Part shown: positions 1-8,038 of the stretch, piece after piece
How positions within the stretch are numbered: the stretch's first letter is position 1
How the letters are laid out: each line of letters opens with the position of its first letter
NCBI GenBank assembly: GCA_016935755.1
Contig: JAFGQI010000130.1
Span: 1-32,831, forward strand
Length of the DNA stretch: 32,831 bases
Source of the DNA: Anaerolineales bacterium
Lineage (GTDB): Bacteria; Chloroflexota; Anaerolineae; Anaerolineales; UBA4823
Direction: 5' to 3'
The notes under the pieces: generated by a model
Told to the model about the DNA's origin: nothing
Seen by the model: only the letters and a program-made list of their open reading frames with translations
Databases searched by the model: none
Position numbers and translations under genes: made by a program

Positions 1-30
1 GGAGTCGGAGCCGATTGGGGCTTATTCTGA
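1..30 (+). CDS. C-terminal tail of an upstream gene (partial)
   Basis: Frame 1 reads GVGADWGLF and then a TGA at 28-30, eleven bases before a good intrinsic terminator, so the window probably opens at the very end of a plus-strand gene. Frame 3 also ends nearby, with TAA at 31-33 after SRSRLGLILI, so the frame is not certain. Nothing can be said about function. Confidence 0.3.
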   Translation, partial: GVGADWGLF

Positions 31-40
31 TCTAAAACAG

Positions 41-70
41 GCCTCTGCCCATATCAGGCAGGGGCTTTTT
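41..70 (+). terminator. Intrinsic terminator of the upstream gene
   Basis: A 9-bp stem (41-49 with 57-65, one G-T pair) closes a 7-base loop and is followed at once by five T (66-70). It separates the gene ending at the left edge from the cell-wall operon that starts at about 118. Confidence 0.8.
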
Positions 71-90
71 ATTTTAATCTGGCCTACATC

Positions 91-119
91 TTGCAATCCT
101 AGCAAAGTTAAGGTAGTAT
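91..119 (+). promoter_or_regulatory. Candidate promoter of the amidase gene
   Basis: TTGCAA (91-96) and TAGTAT (114-119) lie exactly 17 bases apart. The -10 box overlaps the first possible ATG (118), so a transcript started here would begin near 126 and could only use the in-frame ATG at 130, giving an almost leaderless mRNA. Otherwise the ATG at 118 is read from a promoter further upstream. Confidence 0.4.
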
Positions 120-936
120 GAATCCTGCCATGCAAACTCAACCTTCCTCCCCTCCTGTCACAAAAACGCGCCGCCGGACCTCAGGTGGTTTTTTCTACCA
201 GATGCAGATCATCCTGGCAGTAGCATTCTTTCTGGCAACAATTTTCACCTCCTGGGTGCCTGGGCAATCTCAACCCTCCATCGTAGCCGCACCGACTCTG
301 ATTGTTCCAACACCCACCACCGTCGTAGCCAGTCCCATCCCTGGCGGACCGACTGCGACGCCGCGCTCACGGCCCTTGATCGGTATCGTCGCTGGACACT
401 GGCAAAACGACTCAGGGGCAGTGTGTCCAGATGGCCTGAAAGAAGTTGAGGTTAACTTGAACATCGCTGGTCTGGTACAAAAACTGCTGACAGAAAAGGG
501 CTTTGATACTGAGCTTTTAGCCGAATTTGATCCCCGGCTGAATGGATATGTAGCCGATGTCCTGATTTCAATCCATAATGATTCGTGTGATTATATTAAT
601 GACCAGGCGACCGGTTTCAAAGTTGCCTCTGCCAAAGCATCTACGAATGCCGAGCGCGCCGCCAACCTGGTCGCCTGCTTACGCAGCCGCTATGCCATGA
701 TAACCGGTTTATCTTTGCATTCCACCAGCGTGACCCCGGATATGGCTAGCTACCATGCTTTCGACGAAATCGATCCGATTACCCCGGCCGCGATCATTGA
801 AACTGGCTTCTTGAACCTTGACCGGCAGTTTCTCACGCAGCAGCCAGAGCGCGCGGCCCAGGGGGTGGTTGCGGGCATTTTGTGTTTTATCAACCACGAG
901 GAAATCTTCCCGGCCACACCTGTATCCACCCCATGA
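118..936 (+). CDS. N-acetylmuramoyl-L-alanine amidase, membrane-anchored (Amidase_3)
   Basis: Zinc hydrolase of the Amidase_3 family, which cuts the bond between N-acetylmuramic acid and L-alanine in peptidoglycan. The 272-residue protein has a short basic N-terminus, one membrane helix at about 27-46, a Pro/Thr-rich stalk at about 55-85 and the catalytic domain from about 88 to 260. Expected ligands are visible: His94 in GHWQND, Glu109 in GLKEVEVN, His153 in SIHND and the catalytic Glu228 in IIETGFL. The domain therefore faces outside the membrane. Starts at 118 and 130 are both possible: AAGG lies 5 bases before 118, but a promoter-like -10 overlaps it. The stop overlaps the next start as ATGA, so it is cotranscribed with an L,D-transpeptidase. 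The family call is firm; the precise substrate is inferred. Confidence 0.9.
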   Translation: MNPAMQTQPSSPPVTKTRRRTSGGFFYQMQIILAVAFFLATIFTSWVPGQSQPSIVAAPTLIVPTPTTVVASPIPGGPTATPRSRPLIGIVAGHWQNDSGAVCPDGLKEVEVNLNIAGLVQKLLTEKGFDTELLAEFDPRLNGYVADVLISIHNDSCDYINDQATGFKVASAKASTNAERAANLVACLRSRYAMITGLSLHSTSVTPDMASYHAFDEIDPITPAAIIETGFLNLDRQFLTQQPERAAQGVVAGILCFINHEEIFPATPVSTP

Positions 937-2006
937 TCCCGGAGCAAGTCTCTTTCGATTCAGCTATTGAGATGGCCCGTCACGCCCTGCAGCGCGGGCA
1001 GCGCCGGGAAGCCTGGCGCTGGGCCTCCCACGCGGCCACCCTGGAACCCGAACGAGAAGAGCCGTGGCTAATCCTGGCAGCTCTGGCCAGCCCACAAGCC
1101 AGCCTGGAATATCTAAAGAAAGCTCTACAGATCAACCCGCACAGCCAGCGCGCTCGCATGGGAATGCATTGGGCAGTTCAACGGCTACGCAAAAGCCCTC
1201 CGCCTGTTCAACTGCACTCCCCAGCCCCCCTGCGCGCCCTGCCGCAGCCGCCTACACTAAGGCGTCGAACGACCCTCCCGGACGGGCGGCAAAAATCTAC
1301 CCGTTTATCGCCTGGTATACTTGTTCTGCTTCTGGTTTCGGTCATATTAGCAGGAATATCGGCTCCTATGCTCTATCAACAGGCGGGGGTGCTGCGCCCG
1401 GTTGTACTGGCGTTCATCGAATCGCCTACCCCAACCGCTACAACAACGCCGACCAGCACGGCGACACCCACGAACACAGCCACACCGCTGCCGACGGACA
1501 CTCCGACACCTACGCTCACCCCAACATCGACAGATGTTCCTACCCAAACCTCCACGCCAACCATAACCCCAACCTTTACACCTGTTCCAACCGATACGCC
1601 TCTTCCAACTGCCACGCCTCGTATAGTCCAGCTTCCTGAAGGGGTGAGCCCGGATGATTTCTGGGTTGAGGTGGATCTATCTGCCCAGCGACTGTACGCA
1701 TATCAGGGATCTCAATTGCTGGAGACTTTTATCGTTTCCACCGGATTGCGCGCTACTCCCACCGTCACAGGCATCTACCGCGTCTACGTGAAATATCGCC
1801 ATGCGGATATGTTTGGTCCGGGTTACTACCTGCCATCAGTACCCTTTGTGATGTATTTTTATGATGGCTATGGGCTGCACGGCACCTACTGGCATGATAA
1901 TTTTGGCCGTCCGATGAGCCACGGCTGCGTCAATCTGCGCACTGAAGATGCAGCCTGGATTTATCGCCGCGCCGAAGTGGGAACAGTAGTCAATGTCCAC
2001 CGTTAG
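933..2006 (+). CDS. L,D-transpeptidase (YkuD) with TPR-like N-terminus and Thr/Pro stalk
   Basis: A 357-residue protein. The start at 933 is chosen because its ATG overlaps the amidase stop (ATGA); an upstream in-frame start at 882 would lie inside the amidase gene. Residues 1-85 are helical and TPR-like, a membrane helix lies at about 127-148, then a long Thr/Pro repeat stalk (about 165-235), and a YkuD domain to the end. The catalytic motif SHGCVNLR is present with Cys332, preceded by a conserved-looking [10 protein letters not shown] segment. YkuD enzymes make 3-3 cross-links in peptidoglycan or attach proteins to it. The topology puts the TPR-like part in the cytoplasm and the catalytic domain outside, at the end of a flexible stalk. 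Pairing with an amidase suggests a small wall-remodelling operon. Confidence 0.92.
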   Translation: MIPEQVSFDSAIEMARHALQRGQRREAWRWASHAATLEPEREEPWLILAALASPQASLEYLKKALQINPHSQRARMGMHWAVQRLRKSPPPVQLHSPAPLRALPQPPTLRRRTTLPDGRQKSTRLSPGILVLLLVSVILAGISAPMLYQQAGVLRPVVLAFIESPTPTATTTPTSTATPTNTATPLPTDTPTPTLTPTSTDVPTQTSTPTITPTFTPVPTDTPLPTATPRIVQLPEGVSPDDFWVEVDLSAQRLYAYQGSQLLETFIVSTGLRATPTVTGIYRVYVKYRHADMFGPGYYLPSVPFVMYFYDGYGLHGTYWHDNFGRPMSHGCVNLRTEDAAWIYRRAEVGTVVNVHR

Positions 2007-2017
2007 GTTTACAATAG

Positions 2018-2596
2018 ATGTATCCATTTCAATTTGAACATTACTTACTCAAACGCCAGGTGATAGCCCTCACCGGGACAATCCGGCTTTATGATCCCAG
2101 CGGTGCGCTGGTATTATTCTGCAGGCAAAAAATGTTCCGCTTACGGGAAGATATCCGCGCCTATACTGACGAAAGCTGCACCCAAGAACGGCTGCATATC
2201 CAGGCGCGCCAGATGATCGATTTTTCTGCCGCTTATGATGTGTACGACAGTACAACGAATTTGCACGTGGGTGTGCTGCGCCGGAAAGGTTTTCGCTCGA
2301 TGCTCCAGGATGAATGGCAGGTGCTGGATGCCGGCGAAAATTTGATCGGTGTGCTGCGAGAAGACAGCCTGCAGCGTGCTCTCTTACGTCGCTTTCTGCT
2401 GGGCAGCTGGCTGCCGCAGGACTATGACCTCTGGATGGGCGAGACGCGTGTTGCCGATCTGCGCCAGCGCTTAAACCTTTTTCGCTATGAGCTGGATCTG
2501 GACTTCAGCATGGATGCCGCCCGGCGCTTAGATCACCGGCTGGGTATTGCCGCCGGATTATTGCTGGCGATTGTCGAAGGCCGCCAGAGCAGTTAG
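2018..2596 (+). CDS. LURP-one-related / tubby-C-like family protein
   Basis: A 192-residue protein without signal peptide or membrane helix. The pattern of short beta segments with KMFRLREDIRAYTDE, IIDFSAAYDVYDS-type and VGVLRRKGFRSMLQDEW motifs matches the LURP-one-related/phospholipid-scramblase-like beta-barrel family (a tubby C-terminal-like fold). The IDFSAAYDVYD and RRKGFRS stretches are the most diagnostic. Biochemical function in bacteria is not known; membrane-lipid association is a family-level guess. It begins 11 bases after the transpeptidase stop and has no convincing ribosome binding site, so translation may be coupled. It is probably the third gene of the same operon. Confidence 0.75.
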   Translation: MYPFQFEHYLLKRQVIALTGTIRLYDPSGALVLFCRQKMFRLREDIRAYTDESCTQERLHIQARQMIDFSAAYDVYDSTTNLHVGVLRRKGFRSMLQDEWQVLDAGENLIGVLREDSLQRALLRRFLLGSWLPQDYDLWMGETRVADLRQRLNLFRYELDLDFSMDAARRLDHRLGIAAGLLLAIVEGRQSS

Positions 2597-2614
2597 CATA
2601 TTTCAGGAGAACTG

Positions 2615-3040
2615 ATGCCACGCCAACCCGTTTTTGCCGGTCTGATTGTTGACGAATATGAACAAGCTGTCGAAGTAGCCTATATCGGCGACGAACCCTG
2701 CTATGTGGTGAATGATGCGGGTTTTCGCCGGCATATCCCGTCGGAGCAGGTAGACCGTCAGGTATTAAAACTATTGGGCGATTCGGTCGAAGGAAATGAA
2801 GGCCTGCTTAGCGAGCAAACTGCTAAACTAATGGGGCAGGATGATATCTTTTCGCGAGCTATGATTGAAGCCCAGCTCAAGAACATTGATCAGCAGTTCG
2901 AAAACCTGCTGCAGATGGGTCTGCCGGAAGAACTGCGCGCCTACATGGGTATGCTGGGATTTCGCATTCGCATCAACCTGCACGGGGAGGTGCTGGATAT
3001 CAATCAGCCCGGGGCGATCGATCCAGAAGACGAAAGTTGA
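2615..3040 (+). CDS. Conserved-looking protein of unknown function
   Basis: I do not recognise this 141-residue protein. It has a good ribosome binding site (AGGAG five bases before the ATG at 2615) and lies 18 bases after the LURP-one-like gene, so it is probably the last gene of that operon. Residues 1-50 look like a small beta-rich module; residues 60-110 are helical (GLLSEQTAKLMGQDDIF, AQLKNIDQQFENLLQ); the tail is acidic. There are no cysteine pairs, signal peptide or membrane helix, so it is predicted to be cytoplasmic. It converges on the degV-like gene with only ten bases between the two stop codons. Confidence 0.7.
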   Translation: MPRQPVFAGLIVDEYEQAVEVAYIGDEPCYVVNDAGFRRHIPSEQVDRQVLKLLGDSVEGNEGLLSEQTAKLMGQDDIFSRAMIEAQLKNIDQQFENLLQMGLPEELRAYMGMLGFRIRINLHGEVLDINQPGAIDPEDES

Positions 3041-3050
3041 TCTTGCCGGC

Positions 3051-3923
3051 CTATCCTGAATCTTGCACGGGGAAGAAACACACTCCTGCAGTCCCAGGCC
3101 CACTGTGCACGCCCAGGGCAGGTGAAAGTTCGGCAATCAGTTCTTCGACCACCACCAGACGCGCTTCAATCAATTCGCGGATCTTCAAAACCTCCTCACG
3201 CGCTGCGGCGTGCACATAGGCGATTTTTATCTTCCCCAGCGGACCAGCCGCTTTTTCCACCATCCCGGCGATGCGCTGGTAAGCATCTTTGCGGCTGCGC
3301 GCCGTACCCAGAGCCACAATCACCCCATCTTCCATCCCGATCAAAGGTTTAATATTCAGAAGCGACCCCAGCAGGTGTTTAGCTCTGCCAATCCTGCCGC
3401 CCATGTACAGATACTTCAATGTATCGGCAGTTTGGATCATGCGCGTCACCGGGATCAGCTGCTTGACTCGTTCAACCACCTGTTCGAAGGACTTTCCTGC
3501 CAGGGCTGCTCTGGCTGCCTCGATCGCGATCCAGCCACTGCACATAGAGACATTTAAAGTGTCGATTACTTCCAGGCGCAGTCTGGGAAGTGTTTCTCCA
3601 ATCATCGCTTTAGCTGCCATAGCTGCCTGAAAAGCACCGCTGCCCTTGGAGGTCATATGGATGCTGACAATATCCTCCACCCCTTCTTCATGCAGGGTCT
3701 CGTACATCGTAATGTAATCTCCGGGTCCTGGGCTGGCTGTTTTTGGCAGCTCCTGGGCAGTGGGCAGCCACTGGTAAAAAGCATCTCTCTTAATGGTGAC
3801 CAGATCGCGCAGCACTTCTGCCCCGCGGTGAATGTAATAAGGCACCCAACGGATATTTAACGTCTGGATAAGCTGCTCAGGAATGCTGGAAGTGCTATCC
3901 GTCACAATTGCCACTCTTGTCAT
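3051..3923 (-). CDS. DegV family fatty-acid-binding protein
   Basis: DegV-family proteins bind a long-chain fatty acid, and some (FakB) present it to the fatty acid kinase FakA for phosphorylation. The 290-residue protein has the family N-terminus RVAIVTDSTSSIP, the ligand-pocket segment HMTSKGSGAFQAA and the C-terminal domain region beginning near IGMEDGVIVALG. The start at 3923 is chosen over a longer TTG start at 3938 because a perfect AGGAGG sits five bases in front of this ATG and would lie inside the longer frame. No FakA-like kinase gene is nearby. It stands alone on the minus strand, divergent from the GH3-like gene. Confidence 0.93.
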   Translation of the reverse strand: MTRVAIVTDSTSSIPEQLIQTLNIRWVPYYIHRGAEVLRDLVTIKRDAFYQWLPTAQELPKTASPGPGDYITMYETLHEEGVEDIVSIHMTSKGSGAFQAAMAAKAMIGETLPRLRLEVIDTLNVSMCSGWIAIEAARAALAGKSFEQVVERVKQLIPVTRMIQTADTLKYLYMGGRIGRAKHLLGSLLNIKPLIGMEDGVIVALGTARSRKDAYQRIAGMVEKAAGPLGKIKIAYVHAAAREEVLKIRELIEARLVVVEELIAELSPALGVHSGPGTAGVCFFPVQDSG

Positions 3924-4018
3924 GGTGTCCTCCTGCAAATTGATCCTTTAAAAGTTTACCACCATTCTTCCTGGTTGAACCTGTTGATTCCTGTCGAATC
4001 ATTGTGCAATGCTTCATG

Positions 4019-4024
4019 TATAAT
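4019..4024 (+). promoter_or_regulatory. -10 box of a possible leaderless promoter
   Basis: A perfect TATAAT ends six bases before the ATG at 4031. There is no Shine-Dalgarno sequence before that ATG and no clear -35 hexamer. A transcript started at the usual distance would begin at or beside the start codon, as in leaderless genes of several non-proteobacterial phyla. Confidence 0.45.
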
Positions 4025-4030
4025 ACTTAC

Positions 4031-5176
4031 ATGAACCTTGACCCCCAAACCGCCTCCATCATCCTGAATTCTCAATTAGAACCCTGGCGACAGGCGATCG
4101 AGCAACCTGCTAAAACCCAGGAGGAGGTGCTGCATCGCCTTCTTCTTGACTATACGAAAACTGAATATGGCCGGGATCATGGCGCAGAAAATATCGTCTC
4201 CATCGAAGATTATCGCCAGGCTTTTCCCATCACCACTTATGAAGGATACAAGCCTCTCATCCAACAGGTGATGTCCGGACAGGTGAACCTGCTGCTGTGG
4301 GAAGATCCGCTCGGCTGGGCAATCACGCGCGGCACCACCTCTGGAGAATCGAAATTCATCCCAATGACCGCCACAGACCTGCGCATGCGCATCAGCGCCG
4401 GGCGGGCAATGATGAATTTCGTTGCCGAAACGCAGCGCTTCGATTTATTTGCTGGGGTGAATCTGAACCTAAACTTTCCCTCCGTGGTGGGTACAATCAA
4501 TCTGGGCGATAAAGCGCTGGAATACGGGTACAGTTCTGGTATCTATACAAAATATGTCTCCACGTTCACACCGATCATTTCTGCGCCCACCCAGGATGAG
4601 ATCGACGCCCTGGGAGGCGGAAAAACCCTCCAGGATTGGGAACGCCGCTTTGAGCTGACATACCAGAAATGCAAAGACCAGAATGTCACATTGGTAGGCG
4701 GGGTGGCGCCAACCGCTCTGCGCTTTGCGCGTTATTTGCATCGCCAGCACAAGGTTTACCCGAAGGATCTATGGAAAACTCAGATCATGACTCTGGGGAG
4801 CGTTCCTGGGATCAATACCCATTACCAACCCGCGCTCCAAGCGCTCTATGGTAAGGTGGCGATCCGCGAAATCTACGGCGCAACCGAAGGGATGTTCGGT
4901 CAACAGAGCGATGAAAAACGCGCCTGGACCCCGAATTATGATCTCTTCTTCTTCGAAGTGATCACGCGTTCAGGCATAAAAATGCTGCACGAAATGCGCC
5001 CTGGCGAGATTGGAGGCCTGGTGGTCTCCACCCCGATCCTGCCGCGCTACCGCATTGGCGATTTGATCCTGGCTTTTGAGGCGCCTTATTTTCGCTGCAT
5101 TGGCCGCGAACAGTGGTGGATGCCGCTGCGCTATGCCTGGGATGAGCTGATGACGTTCAACCTGGGCCGGCTGTAG
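4031..5176 (+). CDS. GH3-family (auxin-responsive promoter family) protein, short form
   Basis: GH3 proteins are acyl-adenylating enzymes of the ANL type; plant members conjugate amino acids to jasmonate or auxin, while bacterial roles are mostly unknown. Visible motifs are the phosphate loop GTTSGESKFIP, the YGATEG motif in the middle and YRIGDLI near the end. The start at 4031 follows a TATAAT by six bases; in-frame starts at 4004 (GTG) and 4016 exist but lie across that promoter. At 381 residues the protein ends about 40 residues after the YRIGD motif, whereas typical GH3 proteins of about 550-600 residues carry a C-terminal lid domain there. The stop is two bases from the end of the opposing gene, so the missing part is not in another frame. 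The specific substrate is unknown. Confidence 0.85.
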   Translation: MNLDPQTASIILNSQLEPWRQAIEQPAKTQEEVLHRLLLDYTKTEYGRDHGAENIVSIEDYRQAFPITTYEGYKPLIQQVMSGQVNLLLWEDPLGWAITRGTTSGESKFIPMTATDLRMRISAGRAMMNFVAETQRFDLFAGVNLNLNFPSVVGTINLGDKALEYGYSSGIYTKYVSTFTPIISAPTQDEIDALGGGKTLQDWERRFELTYQKCKDQNVTLVGGVAPTALRFARYLHRQHKVYPKDLWKTQIMTLGSVPGINTHYQPALQALYGKVAIREIYGATEGMFGQQSDEKRAWTPNYDLFFFEVITRSGIKMLHEMRPGEIGGLVVSTPILPRYRIGDLILAFEAPYFRCIGREQWWMPLRYAWDELMTFNLGRL

Positions 5177-5177
5177 A

Positions 5178-5636
5178 TCAGGCTCCCTTACGTCCCAGAC
5201 CTCGCAGCAGGATCGAAGCGCCCAGAATGATCAGGACGAGCGGCCAGATCAGATTCCAGCTGATCAGATCGCCCAGGCCAATGCCAATCAGCACCACGCC
5301 CAGGATGATCGTGCCGGTCACTGAACGCCGATAGGCAGGAACGAGCAGGCGAATGACCACCTCGCCCAGCACAATCACGCCTGCCCCGATCAGGACGATC
5401 GGCCACGCGCCCCAAATTTTCTCCAAGAAGCCCAGCCCTGGAATGTCAGAACTTCGTCTCAGGAACGAATCTAACCAACCCAGGTTGCTGGCCATGAAGA
5501 CCAGACCCGCCCAGATTAAGATCAAGGCCCACACGACCGCGCTCAAAGGATCGTTGCGCCATTTCTCATCAGTGGTCTTCTCTTCTTTTTCGTCTCGTTT
5601 TTCTAAATCTTTTTCATCGAACTTTTCATCAGGCAT
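5178..5636 (-). CDS. Small membrane protein with LiaF/DUF5668-like transmembrane repeats
   Basis: A 152-residue protein with a strongly charged Lys/Glu/Asp N-terminus (1-30) and four hydrophobic segments at about 33-50, 73-95, 105-120 and 125-146. The W-(P/L)-hydrophobic-I-L-I-G-G pattern in WPIVLIGAGVIVLG and WPLVLIILGASILLRG is typical of the LiaF-type transmembrane module found in envelope-stress proteins and many small membrane proteins. The C-terminal extracellular domain of true LiaF is absent. GGAGGG precedes the ATG by four bases. It begins 29 bases after the recJ stop, so it may be the last gene of that transcript, although a role in DNA processing is unlikely. Confidence 0.7.
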   Translation of the reverse strand: MPDEKFDEKDLEKRDEKEEKTTDEKWRNDPLSAVVWALILIWAGLVFMASNLGWLDSFLRRSSDIPGLGFLEKIWGAWPIVLIGAGVIVLGEVVIRLLVPAYRRSVTGTIILGVVLIGIGLGDLISWNLIWPLVLIILGASILLRGLGRKGA

Positions 5637-5665
5637 AATTCCCTCCGCACAAAATCTGTCATCAC

Positions 5666-8032
5666 CTATGATAACATAAACTCAGGTTCGGCGCGATCAA
5701 AATAAGCCCGAAACGCAGCTGTTTCTTCTAGCAGTAAGTCAAGTTCCTGGGCGACCAATTCAAGCTCAGGCTGAATTCGCCGGTCGCCAGCAGATAGTTT
5801 TACCTGGTTGTTTTCTTCCCCATTAATTTCGATATCTCCCCTGGCTTCCAACCACTCCAGGCCTTTCCGGACAGCGCCCTGACGGTGCGCCATTGCTGCT
5901 GCTAATCTTTCCAGCTCCACTCGCCCTGTTTGGCGCTGCAAAGCAAACTTTACCAGTCCTGCCAGGCGCGTGATAAAAGCCTCTGGCTGATCCAGGTGTG
6001 GATCAATGCTGAAGAGCCATACCTGCTGGGGCGATACTCGCTCCAGCGCCTCCTGCATAACCCCTCGGGACGGCGGCGCAGTCCAGATGACCAGGCCTCT
6101 GCCAGGGCTTAATTCATGGCGTGCGCAAAATTTTCCTGCTCCTGGCAACCCAGCCTGAGATAGTTTCTGCAATGCTTCACCCTCTGCCCACACCTGCAGG
6201 TTTTCTTCAGTGCTCAAGAGGCGGCTGAGTACGGGCATAGGGTGCTCCTGCTGGCGGTAATCCACCACCTGGATGCGAGGCCTCAGCTGCGCCGCTATGC
6301 CCGGCTGAGATGGGCGGTAATCAACCCATTCCACCTGCAGATCGCGCTGCCCGCGATAGGTGCTGGTGCGCAGTGTATATGCCAGGTCAAAGATGTAATC
6401 GGGCGCGCTCAACTTCTCCAGGGTCTCGCTCTTCAGGAGCTCATCACCAGCCTGCCACCAGAGTAAACGCTGGCTCCTTCCCAGCCCATCTTCCACAGTG
6501 ACAGAAAGGTGCTCCTGGTTTCGCCCGAAGGGGGCATAACTCTGCAGCCGAACAGCGCGGCTTGCCAGCACCAGGGGCGGGTTGCCCGCTCCGTAAGGAG
6601 CCAGGCGTTCCAATTCTGCTGCCAGATCCAGACTCAGTTCATGCAGTGGCAGATAATCGTTAATAATCAGGGTAGCTGGCGGTCGTTCACCCAATCCATC
6701 AACATAACGAGCTATCCCCTGGCGGAACTCGGGTATCTTCTCCGGCTGGATGGCGAAACCGGCTGCCATGCTGTGTCCACCAAATCCCTCTAACAGCGGA
6801 GCCTGGGAGGCGATGGCAGCTGTGATATCCAGCCCGTCCACAGAGCGAGCCGAAGCGCGCCCGACCTCACCGGGCGGCGCCGCTACAAGGACAACCGGCT
6901 TACGAAAGCGTTCGACCAGGCGGCTGGCGACAATACCGATCACCCCCGCCGGCCAGGCGGGATGCGCCAGAACCAGGGCGGCATAATCTAACAGTCCTGG
7001 ATCCTGCTCCAGCAATGCCAGGGCGCTGTGATAAACCTGGCTGGTGAGCAGCTGGCGGCGTGCATTTAACCCTTCCAACTCAACCGCCAGCTGGCGCGCC
7101 CGTTCCTGATCCTGCGTGGTGAGCAGCTCGACCACCGAATTGGCATCTCCCAGGCGTCCCAATGCGTTCAGGCGTGGTCCAAGCAGATAGCCGATATGCT
7201 CCTCGGAACACCGGGCAGGTTTCAAATCAGCCAGCCCCATCATGATCTGCAGACCCAGGCGTTCGGCTCGCTGTAAGACCTTCAAGCCGCGCTGCAGCAG
7301 GTAGCGGGTATCACCGGTTAACCCAGCCACATCTGCCACAATCCCCAGGGCAACCAGATCCAGGAACTGCTCCAGATCTTCGGCGCGAGCCAGACGCTCA
7401 TAAAGCGCCTCGACCAGTTTATAAGCCACACCAACGCCTGGCAGAGTCTCCAGCGGATGCCCCGGCAAACCAGGACGGAGCAGGCGGCGCGGGTTGACCA
7501 CTGCCAGGGCTGGCGGCAGTTCGGCCGGCAGCTCGTGGTGATCGGTAATCACAACCTCCACCCTGCACTGATTGGCGTATGCCACAGCCTGGTGCGCGCT
7601 CACGCCAGTATCGCAGGTCAATATCAGGCTGGGCGATTCCTGAGCGATGAGTCTGTGTAATACCTGCAGGCTGATGCCGTGCGATTCGCTCGCCCGCACC
7701 GGGATATGGTAAACCACCCGCCCTCCCACCTGGCGCAGTGCAGAAACCAGCAAAGTCGTCGCAGTCTGACCATCCACGTCGAAATCGCCCCACACGCAGA
7801 TGGTCTCTTCGCGCTGTATGGCGTACAGCAGCCTATCCAGAGCCACATCCATATCGGGCAGTTCCAGCGCAGAGCATGGTTGATAGAAAGCCGGGTCAAG
7901 GAATCCCAGGGCAGCCGCGGGCTCACCCAGGCCGCGTCGAGCCAGGGTCTGTGCTACCAGGGGATGTCCGCCCACTGCCTGGGCCAACTCTGGTGAAACG
8001 GGATATTGAACAGGTTCTGTCCAGGTAAGCAT
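5666..8032 (-). CDS. recJ: Single-stranded-DNA-specific exonuclease RecJ
   Basis: RecJ degrades single-stranded DNA 5' to 3' and acts in recombination and repair. The 788-residue protein has the DHH-family motifs: WGDFDVDGQ at 81-89 (motif I aspartates 83, 85 and 87), CDTGVSA at about 140, VITDHHELP with Asp164-His165-His166, and the DHHA1 motif GGHSMAAGF further on. A C-terminal extension of about 200 residues follows the OB-fold region; this length resembles the long RecJ form of Bacillus rather than the shorter E. coli form. It starts six bases after the stop of the RecB-like nuclease gene, in the same direction, so it belongs to an operon with two helicase-like proteins and a nuclease. 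This context supports a joint role in DNA end resection. Confidence 0.96.
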   Translation of the reverse strand: MLTWTEPVQYPVSPELAQAVGGHPLVAQTLARRGLGEPAAALGFLDPAFYQPCSALELPDMDVALDRLLYAIQREETICVWGDFDVDGQTATTLLVSALRQVGGRVVYHIPVRASESHGISLQVLHRLIAQESPSLILTCDTGVSAHQAVAYANQCRVEVVITDHHELPAELPPALAVVNPRRLLRPGLPGHPLETLPGVGVAYKLVEALYERLARAEDLEQFLDLVALGIVADVAGLTGDTRYLLQRGLKVLQRAERLGLQIMMGLADLKPARCSEEHIGYLLGPRLNALGRLGDANSVVELLTTQDQERARQLAVELEGLNARRQLLTSQVYHSALALLEQDPGLLDYAALVLAHPAWPAGVIGIVASRLVERFRKPVVLVAAPPGEVGRASARSVDGLDITAAIASQAPLLEGFGGHSMAAGFAIQPEKIPEFRQGIARYVDGLGERPPATLIINDYLPLHELSLDLAAELERLAPYGAGNPPLVLASRAVRLQSYAPFGRNQEHLSVTVEDGLGRSQRLLWWQAGDELLKSETLEKLSAPDYIFDLAYTLRTSTYRGQRDLQVEWVDYRPSQPGIAAQLRPRIQVVDYRQQEHPMPVLSRLLSTEENLQVWAEGEALQKLSQAGLPGAGKFCARHELSPGRGLVIWTAPPSRGVMQEALERVSPQQVWLFSIDPHLDQPEAFITRLAGLVKFALQRQTGRVELERLAAAMAHRQGAVRKGLEWLEARGDIEINGEENNQVKLSAGDRRIQPELELVAQELDLLLEETAAFRAYFDRAEPEFMLS

Positions 8033-8038
8033 GGTTCA

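Noticed and set aside
1376..1615. Long Val/Gly-rich reading frame opposite the transpeptidase stalk
   Set aside because: It is the antisense shadow of a Thr/Pro repeat tract; it has no ribosome binding site and no recognisable domain.
5666..8032. Unusual length of RecJ (788 residues)
   Set aside because: Long RecJ proteins of this size are known in Bacillus and related groups, so the C-terminal extension alone is not remarkable.
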